NCBI GenBank assembly: GCA_007570785.1
Contig: ML662466.1
Coordinates: 539,446-603,445, forward strand
Direction: 5' to 3'
From: Antilocapra americana
Taxonomy: Eukaryota; Chordata; Mammalia; Artiodactyla; Antilocapridae
Length of the DNA stretch: 64,000 nt
Positions 54,839 through 64,000 of this stretch are shown piece after piece (positions within the stretch are counted from its first letter, which is position 1; every line of letters starts with the position of its first letter). A program made the translations under genes and the position numbers. The notes below the pieces were generated by a model that searched no databases, was not told the DNA's origin, and saw only the letters and a program-made list of their open reading frames with translations.

Positions 54839-55605
54839 CATGGAGAGGGGACACATAATAAAGGAGGACACTTACTGTAGTGGGGGACTATTACTATGGA
54901 TGGAGAAAAGTTACAATAGGGAGACTCTGATACCATGCGAGCTGTTACAGTAGGGAAGGGACTATGAAAATACAGAGAACTATTATAATAAAGGGAACTA
55001 TTAAAATGGAGGGGACCATTCTGTTGAGGGAGACTATTACAGAAGAGGCAGAACTATAAATGGAAGGAGGACTCTTACCATAGAGGGGGGGCTATTACAA
55101 TAGCTGATGACTCTCACTGTTGAGAGAGGACTAGTATAGTATGTGTGAGACTATTATAGTAGGGGGTGGTCTATCATTGTAGGTGGGGGGACTATTACTA
55201 AATAGAGGGGATTACGACAAAGAGAGAGAGACTATTATAATAGAAGAGGACGATTACCTTAGGGGGGACTATTATAATGGGAGTCTATTACTGCAGACAG
55301 GGGCTATGACAATTGAAAGGGACTACTGAAATTGAGGAAGACTATTGCTATAGAGGGGAGACTACTATGATAGAGGGGACTATTAATATAGAGTATGGAC
55401 AGCAGAAGGGGATTATTAGTGTAGAGGGGAAACTATGAAAATAGAGGCAGGACTGTTATAGCAGAAGGGGACTTTGACTGTGGAAGGGGAATACTGAGAA
55501 CAGAGGGAGATTATTAGATGAGAGACTATTACTACAGAGCCAGACTTATTACAAAAGGGAATGGACTATGACAGTAGAGGCAGAACATCTACTAAAGAGG
55601 GAGAT

Positions 55606-56128
55606 TGTAGGGCACCTCACATGTGCTCATGACAAGATGGTGCTTGGCGGAGATCAAGAGCGTGGGACTGAGGCTATTTACAAAAAAATGCAATTGGCCA
55701 TGGCTAACTTCCTCTTAGCAATGCTGGGACGTGACCAGTACACACTGGTGCACCACCACCTGGATACGTGATCTTTACAGTGATCGGCCAAGCTCCCGGA
55801 AAGCCCCATTTGAAACCCCAGCGCCACTTGCCTTCCCATGCTGTTTGCTTATATAAGCTCTCCCTTCAGCTCAATAAAACGGAACTGCTTTGACAGAACC
55901 CCTGCCGTATCTGAATGTCTCTCTCCGGGCAAGGGAGGCTGTGGAGTGGGTGGTCCGCTCAACCCCTCCTCGGGGCCGATCTTCCTGAGGCTCCCATCCT
56001 TGGAAGATAACTTCAGAGGGTCCTTCTGTCCAAGACTGAGGGCTCGCTTGGCTTTCTGACTCCCTCCCTGGAGCGTTACAGGGAGGGTTAGAGAGTCGGA
56101 GAGAGAAGGAAAATAGAGACGCCCCACA
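55606..56128 (+). mobile_element. Solo LTR, sense, 6-bp target duplication
   Basis: The 523-bp element starts TGTAGGGCACC and ends GACGCCCCACA. It is flanked by GGAGAT at 55600-55605 and 56129-56134. A TATA box (TTATATAAGC, 55849-55857) is followed by AATAAA at 55873-55878, giving a U3-R-U5 layout. The six-base duplication is common for betaretrovirus-like (class II) elements, although the short TATA-to-AATAAA distance is also seen in other classes. No retroviral genes are present, so it is the product of LTR-LTR recombination. Confidence 0.88.
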
Positions 56129-56689
56129 GGAGATTATAGCAATAAAGGACTTTTACTGTAGAAGGGGGATATTAGAGGCAAATGATTATCATTTAAGTGG
56201 ACTACTACAATCAAGGAAGACTATTATTGCAGATAGGGGACTATGATAGTGCTACTGCAGAAAGGGAAATTTGACAGCAGAGGGGGGACTATCACTATAT
56301 AGTAGGACTATGACATTAAGAAGACATTTCAATAGAGGTGAGAGTTTTACTGCAGAGGGGGGACTATTACAATAGAAAGTGAAATATGACAATAGAGACA
56401 GGACTATTAGTGTATGGGGTATGGGGTGGAGGACTGTGACAATAAAGGAGAACTATTATTACTCCATTACTTCTCTAATAGAGAACTGTTACCCTATAGG
56501 GGAAACTTATTTTGATTATAGAGAGGAACTAATAGTGTGAAAGAGGAACTATTACTCCAGCAGAGGCTATGGCAATAGAAGGGGGGTAATGCAATTAAGG
56601 AGGACTATTATTACAGGACTGACAATAGAAGAGCACACTTACTGTAGAAGTGGAATTTTGAGAATAGAGGGCTATTGTTCTAAACACTA

Positions 56690-56830
56690 TGACATTAGCA
56701 CTGGTTGTTCTATCGTGTCCGACTATTTGCTGTTCTATGGACTGAATACATGGGGACCACCAAGCTCCTCTGTCCATGGGATTCTCCAGGCAAGAATACC
56801 AGAGTGGGCTCCCATGCCTTTCTCCAACTA
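56690..56830 (-). mobile_element. Truncated SINE, antisense
   Basis: TGGTTGTTCTATCGTGTCCG, GCTCCTCTGTCCATGGGATTC and GCAAGAATACCAGAGTGGGC lie between two ACTATGACA copies that form the target duplication within the minisatellite. Confidence 0.85.
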
Positions 56831-56849
56831 TGACAATGGAAGGGGCTAT

Positions 56850-58014
56850 TGTTACAGAGGTAGAGGAACCAGAGATCAAATTGCCAACATCCGCTGGATC
56901 ATCAAAAAAACAAGAGCGTTCCAGAAAAAAACATCTATTTCTGCTTGATTGATAATGCCAAAGCCTTTGACTGTATGGATCACAATAAAGTACGGAAAAT
57001 CATGAATGAAATGGGAATACCAGACCATCAGACCTGTCTCTTGAGAAACCTGTATGCAAGGCAGGAGGCAACAGTTAGAACTGGACATGGAACAACAGAC
57101 TGCTTCCAAATAGGAAAAGGCATACGTCAAGGCTGTATATTGTCATCTTGCTTATTTAACCTATGTGCAGAGTACATCATGAGAAATGCTAGTATGGAAG
57201 AAGCACAAGCTGGAATCAAGATTGCTGGGAGAAATATCAATAATCTCAGATGTACAGATGACACAACCCTTATAGGAGAAAGGGATGAGAAACTAAAAAG
57301 CCTCTAGATGACAGTGAAAGGGGAGAGTGAAAAAGTTGGCTAAAACCTCAACATTCAGAAAACGAAGATCATGGCATCCGGTCCCATCACTTAAAGGGAA
57401 ATAGTTTGGAAACAGTGGAAACAGTGTCAGACTTTTTTTTTTGCAGGGGGGGGGGGGCTCCAAGATCACTGCAGATGGTGATTGCAGCCATGAAATTAAA
57501 AGATTCTTGCTCCTTGGAAGGAAGGTTATGTCCAACCTAGATAACATATTGAAAAGCAGAGACATTACTTTGCTAAAAAAGGTCCATCTAGTCAAGGCTA
57601 TGGTTTTTCCAGTAGTCATGAATGGATGTGAGAGTTGGATGGTGAAGAAAACTTAGCACCAAAGAGTTGATGCTTTTGAACTGTGGTGTTGGATAAGACC
57701 AAGGAGATACCCACAGTCCATCCTAAAGGAGATCAGTCCTGTGTGTTCATTGTGATGTTGAAACTGAAACTCCGATACTTTGGCCACCTCATGCAAACAG
57801 CTGACTCATTGGAAAAGACTCTAATGCTGGGACAGATTAGGGGCAGGAGGATAAGGGGATGACAGAAGATGAGATGGATGGATGGCATCGCCGACTCGAT
57901 GGACATGAGTTTGGGTAAACTCTGGGAATTGGTGATGGACAGGGAGTACTGGCATGCTGCAGTTCATGGGTCGCCAAGAGTTAGACATGACTGAGTGACT
58001 TAATTGAACTGAAC
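56850..58014 (+). mobile_element. 5'-truncated BovB, sense
   Basis: The reverse transcriptase domain is readable at 56945-57307 (ARQEATVRTGHGTTDCFQI, GIRQGCILSSCLFNLCAEYI). The usual YADD catalytic box is altered, reading LRCTDDTTL. The 3' end finishes GACTGAGTGACTTAATTGAACTGAAC. Frames shift after 57300. It inserted into the minisatellite, which resumes at 58015. Confidence 0.92.
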
Positions 58015-58190
58015 AGATTACTAAAGAAGGAGAACTATTGCTGTAGAAGGAAGAGTGTGACAATAGAAAAGGAGTATTCCCAAAGAGGGGGGGTTATGAC
58101 AACATAAGAGGACTGTTACTGTAGAGGGGAGACCATGTCAACAGAAGGGAACTATTACTATAGAGAGGGGGGCTTAAGAATAGAGACAAC

Positions 58191-60689
58191 CCTTGTCAAT
58201 GAAGAGCAGTAAACACAAAAATAAAGACCCAGGTGTGTGTTTGCCATGAAAGGAGTCCGATGGCATGTGGACCACAGGCCCTGACTCAGGTGGAGCTGTG
58301 AGGGGAGGCTTCTGCCAAGGCAGGGACACTGCCTGCAATTGGGGCTGGGCAGGCGGAACCAGTGAGCCACAGACCCATGTTCTGACTGGTCCTGGGAATG
58401 ACTGGGTCAGCCCCAACTGATGGTCCAGGGGAAGGAGTTATCTCTGTGGCTGGGTCAGGGAAGTGAGGATCTTAGTCTCTATAGGGAGCAGTCTTTGCAT
58501 AAACTGTTTCCAGGACCTGTGGGTTAGGGAGGGGATTACTGTATCCTCAGATCACCTTCAGCAGGTGAACAGAGTTCTTTCCCCTCTCCCACGTGGAAAG
58601 AAAATGCACAGAGGCTCAGGAGCAACATCAGGGTCCAGGTGGGTGGACAAAAGTTTGCAGCCACTACTCAGAAGTCATGGTGCATGTCTCCAAGCGATTT
58701 TGTTTTAAATCACCTCCTTACTTGATAGAATGGCCACACTTGGCCACACCTGGGTGTTTTCACTCCTCTGTCCCTGCCATACCAGGACACCCAGGGGTAA
58801 CAGGAGAGAGGGGACACTCAGACCCTAACTGGAGGCATTCTCAGCTTCTTAGCTGCTCAAGTGGGTTCTTCACCCTCGGAGAATGTCCAATCACTTTTAC
58901 TGAAGCAACACCCACTGGTTGGAGAGAGCGCCTCTGGGGAGTAAAGGGGGTGTGACCTAGTGCCTGGGCTCCATCGCCCCGAGGATGGAAGCCCCCATAA
59001 CTGGAGACCTCACAGTCTCAACTGCGCCCCTCTCAGCCCGAAGAGGAGTTGTGATGGTGGGAGACCCTCTCTGGAGGGGGACGCCAGCTCTAGCCTCAGG
59101 GAGAACAGATTTGAGCTGCTGAGGTCTGTTGTTGGTCCCTGTCTCCCCCCTCCCTCACTTCCCTGCAAACCCTCATTTCACCTCCTGTGTCTCTCTCTCT
59201 CCTCACTCTGCTTCTTTCTGTCTCCCTTCATGTTTCTGTCCATTTCTCTGTATGGCTCAGTCTCTGCCTCTAGAGCTCTTCTTCCCTCTCCACTACCACA
59301 TCCTCCTTTCTCTTGGAGAGAAGTCTGCAGTTTCCCATTTCTCAGAGTTTTGCCTCTTCCTCACAAGCACTGGGTCTTCTGCACGTCCTGTTTTAATTAT
59401 AAGCCCCATTCCAACCCCCCGCAGATTTCCCAGTCTCACCCTCTGATGGGCTGGCAGGTGAGATCACCCGGCTCCTTCCTGTGCCACCAAAGCAAATGTG
59501 GACTGGATGTCCATGCTGAATTCTTGGCTCTGGGACGTACCCCTGCACCACCTCTCCACCTGAGGTGAGGCCCCACAGGCTCGGCTTGGTGGAGATGGGG
59601 CTGTGAGATGGGTTTGAGGGTGGGAACCCTCAGTGCCAAACATGGACACATGCACACAGGCACACAAGCACTCACAGGCACACTGAACACATACACACAT
59701 GCACACACCCACACCAAACACACATGCACACATACTGCATGTGTGTGCAGACACACACACACACACACACCAGCCCATTTTCTACACTGTCCACTATATC
59801 CCATTCAAACTGTAAGGTATGTGAACTCACTAGAGCCTACTTCAGGACACACACCAGCCACCCTTAGTGGGAGATTGTTGTGCTTTCTCAGCCACTCTGT
59901 CCTACACCTGTGGACCCCACAACTTTCCACCCACGTTTTCCATCACAGCTTGTGCAGCACCTTCTGCACTTGAGACTGGAGGGCCCAACGTTTAAGGTGT
60001 CCACCAACCCCCAAACAACTCGATAAGTTGTACCAGAATTATCTAATTAAAATGAGGAATCTTTGACTCCAGCCAGTTTGCTTGCAAAAAGTTCTGCAAA
60101 GCTCAGCTGTAGGTAGGCATGTTGACTTGGGGATGCCCGATGGTGACCAGGCAGGCAGGCACTTCCAGTATGACACTGCTGTGCTCAGGTCAACAGAGGG
60201 GCGGCCACCAGACATCATGGCCTGGGAGGGGAGGGTCCCTGACAGACAGCATCACCCTACTCACCTCCTCAAGGTGCAAATGCGGCCCATTCTCCACCAG
60301 CACTCCTCTGGCACTCAGACACCAGGCCCTGCCCTGACTCTGTGACCTTTGGCACTGCCTGCTGGGAATACACATGGACAGCTGGACAAACAGAAAGTTC
60401 TATTTTCTACAGAAGGCAGCTTTAGACTCTTTCTCACCCTCTCGGTAACTGTGGGGTCCTATGCCGACCACTCCACACTCCCTGGGAGGGGAGGCCCCAA
60501 CACCGCCCTTCCCTTGAGGGTGTGTAGAAGACAGGGGACTGTGGACCCAGTGTCTTAGCCCTTCTGGGCACTTCCCCATAGAGAAGGCTGTGGGGGCCCC
60601 ACAAGGAGGAGGCTTCTGAGTCTTCAGGCCTCCTCCACCCACAGAGGGACACTTGGCCACTCTTCTTCCTGTACCCCTTACATAATAAC
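58191..60689. other. Unrecognised sequence, no supported gene
   Basis: GC-richer sequence with a pyrimidine-rich stretch at 59140-59330. The longest frame (202 codons at 58960-59568) is rich in Ser, Pro and Leu because of that stretch and has no domain. A CA-rich run lies at 59640-59770. A decayed duplicated gene flank is possible. Confidence 0.4.
59640..59770. repeat. CA-rich imperfect repeat
   Basis: Imperfect ACACATGCACACAGGCACAC units end in a clean (AC)n tract at about 59750-59770. Cysteine- or histidine-rich frames on either strand are artefacts. Confidence 0.9.
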
Positions 60690-60925
60690 TCATGATGCTT
60701 CTCCCCCAAGCCCGGGAACCACTCATCTGCTTCTATCTCTGTAAATTTGCCTGTTCTGGACATGTCTTATGAATAAACATGTAAAATGTGTCCTTCTGTG
60801 TCTGCTTCTCTCACTTACCATCGTGTGTTCAAGGTCCATCCACGATGTAGCCTGTGTCAGAACTTCACTCCTTTTCATGATAAATCATACATCACTGTGT
60901 GCATGGACCAAATACTGCTGATCAT
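60690..60925 (-). mobile_element. Old L1 3' end, antisense
   Basis: CTGTAAATTTGCCTGTTCTGGACATG, TTCTCTCACTTACCATCGTG and CAAGGTCCATCCACGATGTAGC are the reverse of an old L1 3' end. Confidence 0.7.
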
Positions 60926-61165
60926 CCATCCACCCACGCACTCACCCATTCACTCATCCATCCTTCTAATCACCCACACATCCACCCACCCATGCATCTA
61001 TAAATCCAGCCATCCATCATCCATCCATCCACCCATCCACTGATCCATCCCGACTGACCCATCCATTGTACACCCCTCCCTCTATCCATCCACCCACCCA
61101 CTCACGATCCATTCATCCATCCATCCACTTATCTATCCACCCATCTATCCACTCGTCCATAACAT
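60926..61165. repeat. (ATCC)n / (CCCA)n simple repeat
   Basis: Imperfect CCATCCACCCATCCAT units over ~240 bases, apparently grown from the L1 phrase TATCCATTCATC next to it. Confidence 0.95.
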
Positions 61166-61361
61166 CATCAAATCAAATAATAGAACGAATTTTTAAATCC
61201 TCCTTCCGATCCCTTGATTCTCAGAATAAATAAGAAAAGAGAGAGAGAGAGAAAGAAATAAAATTAATCCCAATCTATGTTCAGAGATGGAAGGAAAAGA
61301 TTCCTGGATTTCCCCCTGGTGACTGCTAAAGTGTGAACCTCTCCACATTGCCTCTGAAACA
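61166..61361. other. No feature recognised
   Basis: Contains a short (GA)n run near 61238. Nothing else distinct. Confidence 0.4.
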
Positions 61362-61645
61362 CATCAGTTCAGTTTATTGCAGTTGCTCAGTCGTGTCTGA
61401 CTCTCTGTGATCCCATGAACCCAGCACACCAGGCCTCCCTGTCTATTACCAACTTCCAGAGTCCACTCAAACCCATGGCCATTGAGTTGATGATGCCATC
61501 CAACCATCTCATCCTCTGTTGTCCCCTTCTCCCACTGTCCTCAATGTTTCACAGCATCAGGATCTATTCAAATGAGTCAGCTCTTCACATAAGGTGGCCA
61601 GTGTATTGGAGTTTCAGGTTCAAAATCAGACCTTCCAATTAACAC
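61362..61645 (-). mobile_element. BovB 3' end, antisense
   Basis: ATCAGTTCAGTTTATTGCAG, CAGCACACCAGGCCTCCC and GGTGGCCAGTGTATTGGAG are the reverse of a BovB 3' end. Confidence 0.9.
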
Positions 61646-61857
61646 CCAGGAATAGAGGCTTCTGCAGCTTCTGGGAAAAGTGCTGCCATGAGTCACCCTG
61701 CCCATGGAGCTAAAGTGGTCCACCACCCAGGTGAGGGTTTGTGGGCAAGCCCAGGCAGTGGCCCCAGATCCAGCTGCTGCTGTCCACCATGGGGGGAGGT
61801 GTCCTAAACCCTGTTGGGGAAACAGAATTGAGAACAAACCTGCTCTAAAGCAGAATT
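61646..61857. other. No feature recognised
   Basis: Short unassigned sequence between BovB and SINE. Confidence 0.4.
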
Positions 61858-61998
61858 GTTGTCTAGTGTCTCAGTCACATTTGACTCATTGCAACCCCAT
61901 GGACTGTAGTCCTCCAGGTTTCTCTGCCCATGGGGTTCTCCAGACAAGAATGGTGGAGTGGGTTCCCATGCCCTCTTCCAGGAGACCTTCCACACCCA
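61858..61998 (-). mobile_element. SINE, antisense, truncated
   Basis: TTGTCTAGTGTCTCAGTCAC, CATGGACTGTAGTCCTCCAGG and CAAGAATGGTGGAGTGGG mark the reverse of the tRNA-derived SINE without its head. Confidence 0.88.
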
Positions 61999-62262
61999 GA
62001 GAGCCTCCTAGAGAGGTAGGAAAGCAGACAGCTTTATTGTGGAACCAGTCTGAAGCCAGAAAAGGGACCTATGGACTAAGAGCATCATCATCTGAAGTCA
62101 CAGAGGCTCGGGGATCTGGGAGGGAAAGGATAAGCCTGGGTCCCTCCCTTTGTGCAGCTGAGCTTACACCAGAGCTCCTTCCTGGTCCCAGAAAACCAAT
62201 AGCTGAGTTCCCATGTCTTCTGAGGTGGGTTTGTGTTGGCACCCCGGCATCCTCTCCAGGGA
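61999..62262. other. No feature recognised
   Basis: Unassigned spacer with no clear frame. Confidence 0.4.
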
Positions 62263-62470
62263 AACTTTCTCAGTTGCTCAGATGGTAAAGAATCAGCATG
62301 CAATGCAAGGGACCTGGATTTGATTCCTGGGCAGGGAAGATCCACTGGAGGAGAAAACGGGACCCCACTGTAGTATTCTCACCTGGGAAATCCCATGTAC
62401 AGAGGAGCCTGGCAAGCTACAGCCCATGGGGTCACAGAGAGTCGAGACCACTGAAGCAACTGATAACACA
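62263..62470 (+). mobile_element. Bov-tA SINE, sense
   Basis: TTTCTCAGTTGCTCAGATGG, GGATTTGATTCCTGGGCAGGG and GGGGTCACAGAGAGTCGAGACC mark a near full-length element. Confidence 0.92.
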
Positions 62471-63547
62471 TGCATACACCCCTCCCCTGTAGTGCTTCTC
62501 CTGGGTGGATTGGGGATTTTATGGGGTGGAGAGAAGCCGGGGTGGGGGACAGTCATGGTGGAGAATGGAGAGGAGTCAATCACGTTGGCCCTGTCTGTGG
62601 GGAGGGGGCACCCAACTGACAGTGTTTACACGTTAGCCAGGGGTGGGTGCAGGACAGGGCAGAGAACCCATCTGGGCCCAGGTGCCCACAGGAACAGGGG
62701 CCTACCTGGAGGGGGTAGATGGCCCCCACCTACCTGTACCCGCACTTGAGGGGTACTCACATTCCTGGGTTTTCTGCTCCCAGGCTGGCCCTCCCAAGAG
62801 GACAAGAGGCTGTCAAGCACAGCTCTTACCTGGTGTAATTTCATCTTCCTGGGAAGGTCCCAGTTGCTGGAATCCTCCTTAGGGGATCTGATGGGTAGAG
62901 ATCCACAGCTGGAATGTGGGCAAACCACAGTCCTGCTTGCATCAGGTGCCTGCAGCTTGGCCTTAAGAGCTCACACCCAGAGGAGGGAGTGAGCACAAGA
63001 GGGGTCCACCAGAGCCTAGGAGTCCTGAAGGACAGGGGTCCCTCTGCTCTGATAGTCCCTCGGTGCTGGGGTCCCACTGTTCTGTGACCCTCCAAGGTGG
63101 AGTTCCTCCATCCTGGAGGGCCTCAGTTCTGGGGTCTCAAGTGGTATGGCTGTCAAAGAGACTTAGGGTGTGTGAGGGGTAGCGGGGGGTGGTCTTTAAG
63201 GGAGTTTTGTAGGTCAGTGGCTACAGCAGCACTTAATTTAATCCTTGTAGAGGTGGATGGCATGTGCTTGTGCTTGTGCAATATTCACACAATTCTTTGC
63301 TTTTTCTTTTAGTTTGGATTGAAACGGGCTGTAACTTCCTTTTTCATTATTTTATCCTTGTATTTTTTTCTTTTTCCATAATGGCTCTGTGTAGAGAACA
63401 TAGTACCATTTTCTGTTACTAGTTTCTGTTCAAATTATTTTTTGCTTTCTCTTTTATTTTGGATAGAGACAATCTAGTATTTTCTTTCCCTTTTATCTTT
63501 ATATATGTTTTTTCATTATGACTCCTTGTCCTGCTACTAATTTATAT
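62471..63547. other. Unrecognised sequence
   Basis: GC-rich to about 63200, then T-rich. Short frames on both strands have no motif. No repeat family is evident. Confidence 0.4.
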
Positions 63548-63768
63548 TAAGGCTTTCCTGGTGGCTCAGTTGGTAAAGAATCTGCTTGCAATGTGGGAGA
63601 CATGGGTTCAGTTTCTAGGGTGGGAAGATCTCCTTCAGAAGGAAATGGCAACCCAGTTCAGTAATCTTGCCTGGATAATTTCATGGACAGAGGGGTATGG
63701 TGGGCTACATTCTATGGGATCAAAAAGAGTTGGAAACAACTGAGTGACTTTTACTTTCCAATTTATAT
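63548..63768 (+). mobile_element. Bov-tA SINE, sense, full length
   Basis: It starts at the tRNA-like head AAGGCTTTCCTGGTGGCTCAG and includes GGGTTCAGTTTCTAGGG, GGAAATGGCAACCCAGTTCAG and CAACTGAGTGACTTTTAC. The 60-residue frame MAQLVKNLLAMWETWVQFLG comes from the SINE and is not a gene. Confidence 0.94.
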
Positions 63769-63783
63769 ATGTTTTTTTTTTTT

Positions 63784-64000
63784 TGCATTTTTCTATCTTA
63801 TTTGTGTGGTGGACAGATGTTTCTTCCTTTCATTCTCCTCCATTGATTCCTTCTTGCCTTTCCTAGTGCTGCTTGTAGGGGTGGGCATATAATTCTGTGG
63901 GTCTTGTGTGTCCTCATGGCCAAGGGTCCAGCTGAGGCTTTGTGAAGCCTGGGCTGTCGAACCCACTAGGAGCTTCCACCCAGGGACTGATTGAGATGAG
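63784..64000. other. No feature recognised
   Basis: Sequence to the window edge, unassigned. Confidence 0.4.

Larger units (their letters stand above)
54450..58190 (+). repeat. Degenerate minisatellite, core GACTATTA, with later insertions
   Basis: Units of roughly 18-30 bases repeat the pattern GGGGACTATTACTRTAGAGG, with alternates such as GGACTATGACAATAGAGG. It occupies 54450-54655, 54839-55605, 56129-56690 and 58015-58190. Interruptions are two SINEs, an LTR and a BovB. Excluding these, about 1.7 kb of array is left. Copies are 15-30% divergent by eye. No known satellite name comes to mind. Open frames across it are broken and are not genes. Confidence 0.8.

Noticed and set aside
54450..56690. 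CRISPR-like array
   Set aside because: Short regular units exist, but they are degenerate and contiguous with no unique spacers, in vertebrate DNA. It is a minisatellite.
58960..59568. 202-codon open frame on the plus strand
   Set aside because: It is driven by a pyrimidine-rich stretch giving Ser, Pro, Leu and Phe runs. No domain, no splice context, and a second overlapping frame of equal quality exists.

Overview
This is mammalian DNA from a ruminant, most likely cattle or a close bovid. The main evidence is the repeat content: BovB (RTE) LINEs, tRNA-derived Bov-tA SINEs, pecoran-type L1s with their characteristic 3' ends, and bovine-type endogenous retroviral LTRs. Two decayed TSPY (testis-specific protein, Y-encoded) genes lie about 4 kb apart in the same orientation. 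Together with inverted copies of a small promoter-bearing family, they suggest a male-specific Y-chromosome amplicon. This placement is inferred from gene content, not proven. No intact, confidently recognised protein-coding gene is present, and nearly all the longer open frames are pieces of LINE ORF2 or chance frames.

Layout. 1-5.2 kb: an antisense L1 carrying an internal BovB patch and a SINE, then a young 5'-truncated L1 inside an old L1. 5.6-6.9 kb: locus 1 of an unidentified family with TATA promoters, ending in two possible exons and a poly(A) signal. 7-17 kb: LINE relics, simple repeats, a solo LTR, and a 145-bp insertion made of permuted antisense 5S rRNA fused to an L1 3' tail. 17.2-22.4 kb: sense L1s, including one that keeps its 5' UTR but has lost ORF1 and most of ORF2. 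23-28.2 kb: a BovB interrupted by a second BovB and by an L1 with a 5' inversion. 28.2-31.6 kb: copies of a ~115-bp repeat and locus 2 of the promoter-bearing family, inverted relative to locus 1. 31.6-35.5 kb: mostly unrecognised sequence, ending in a decayed tandem repeat. 35.6-42.9 kb: two TSPY-like unprocessed pseudogenes, A with remnants of exons 1-4 and B with remnants of exons 1-5, separated by LTR and BovB fragments. 44.4-47.1 kb: an antisense BovB split by another L1 with a 5' inversion. 47.1-53.1 kb: LINE relics and another LTR. 54.4-58.2 kb: a degenerate minisatellite (core GACTATTA) invaded by two SINEs, a solo LTR with a 6-bp target duplication, and a BovB. 58.2-64 kb: unrecognised sequence with simple repeats, SINEs and a BovB 3' end.

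The genes do not form a pathway. The interest lies in the decayed testis-type loci and in several insertion structures that record target-primed reverse transcription: two 5' inversions, end-to-end 5S RNA joining, and a BovB patch inside an L1. All family names come from recognising sequence by eye. No database search was run, and most boundaries of old repeats are accurate only to about 10-30 bases.
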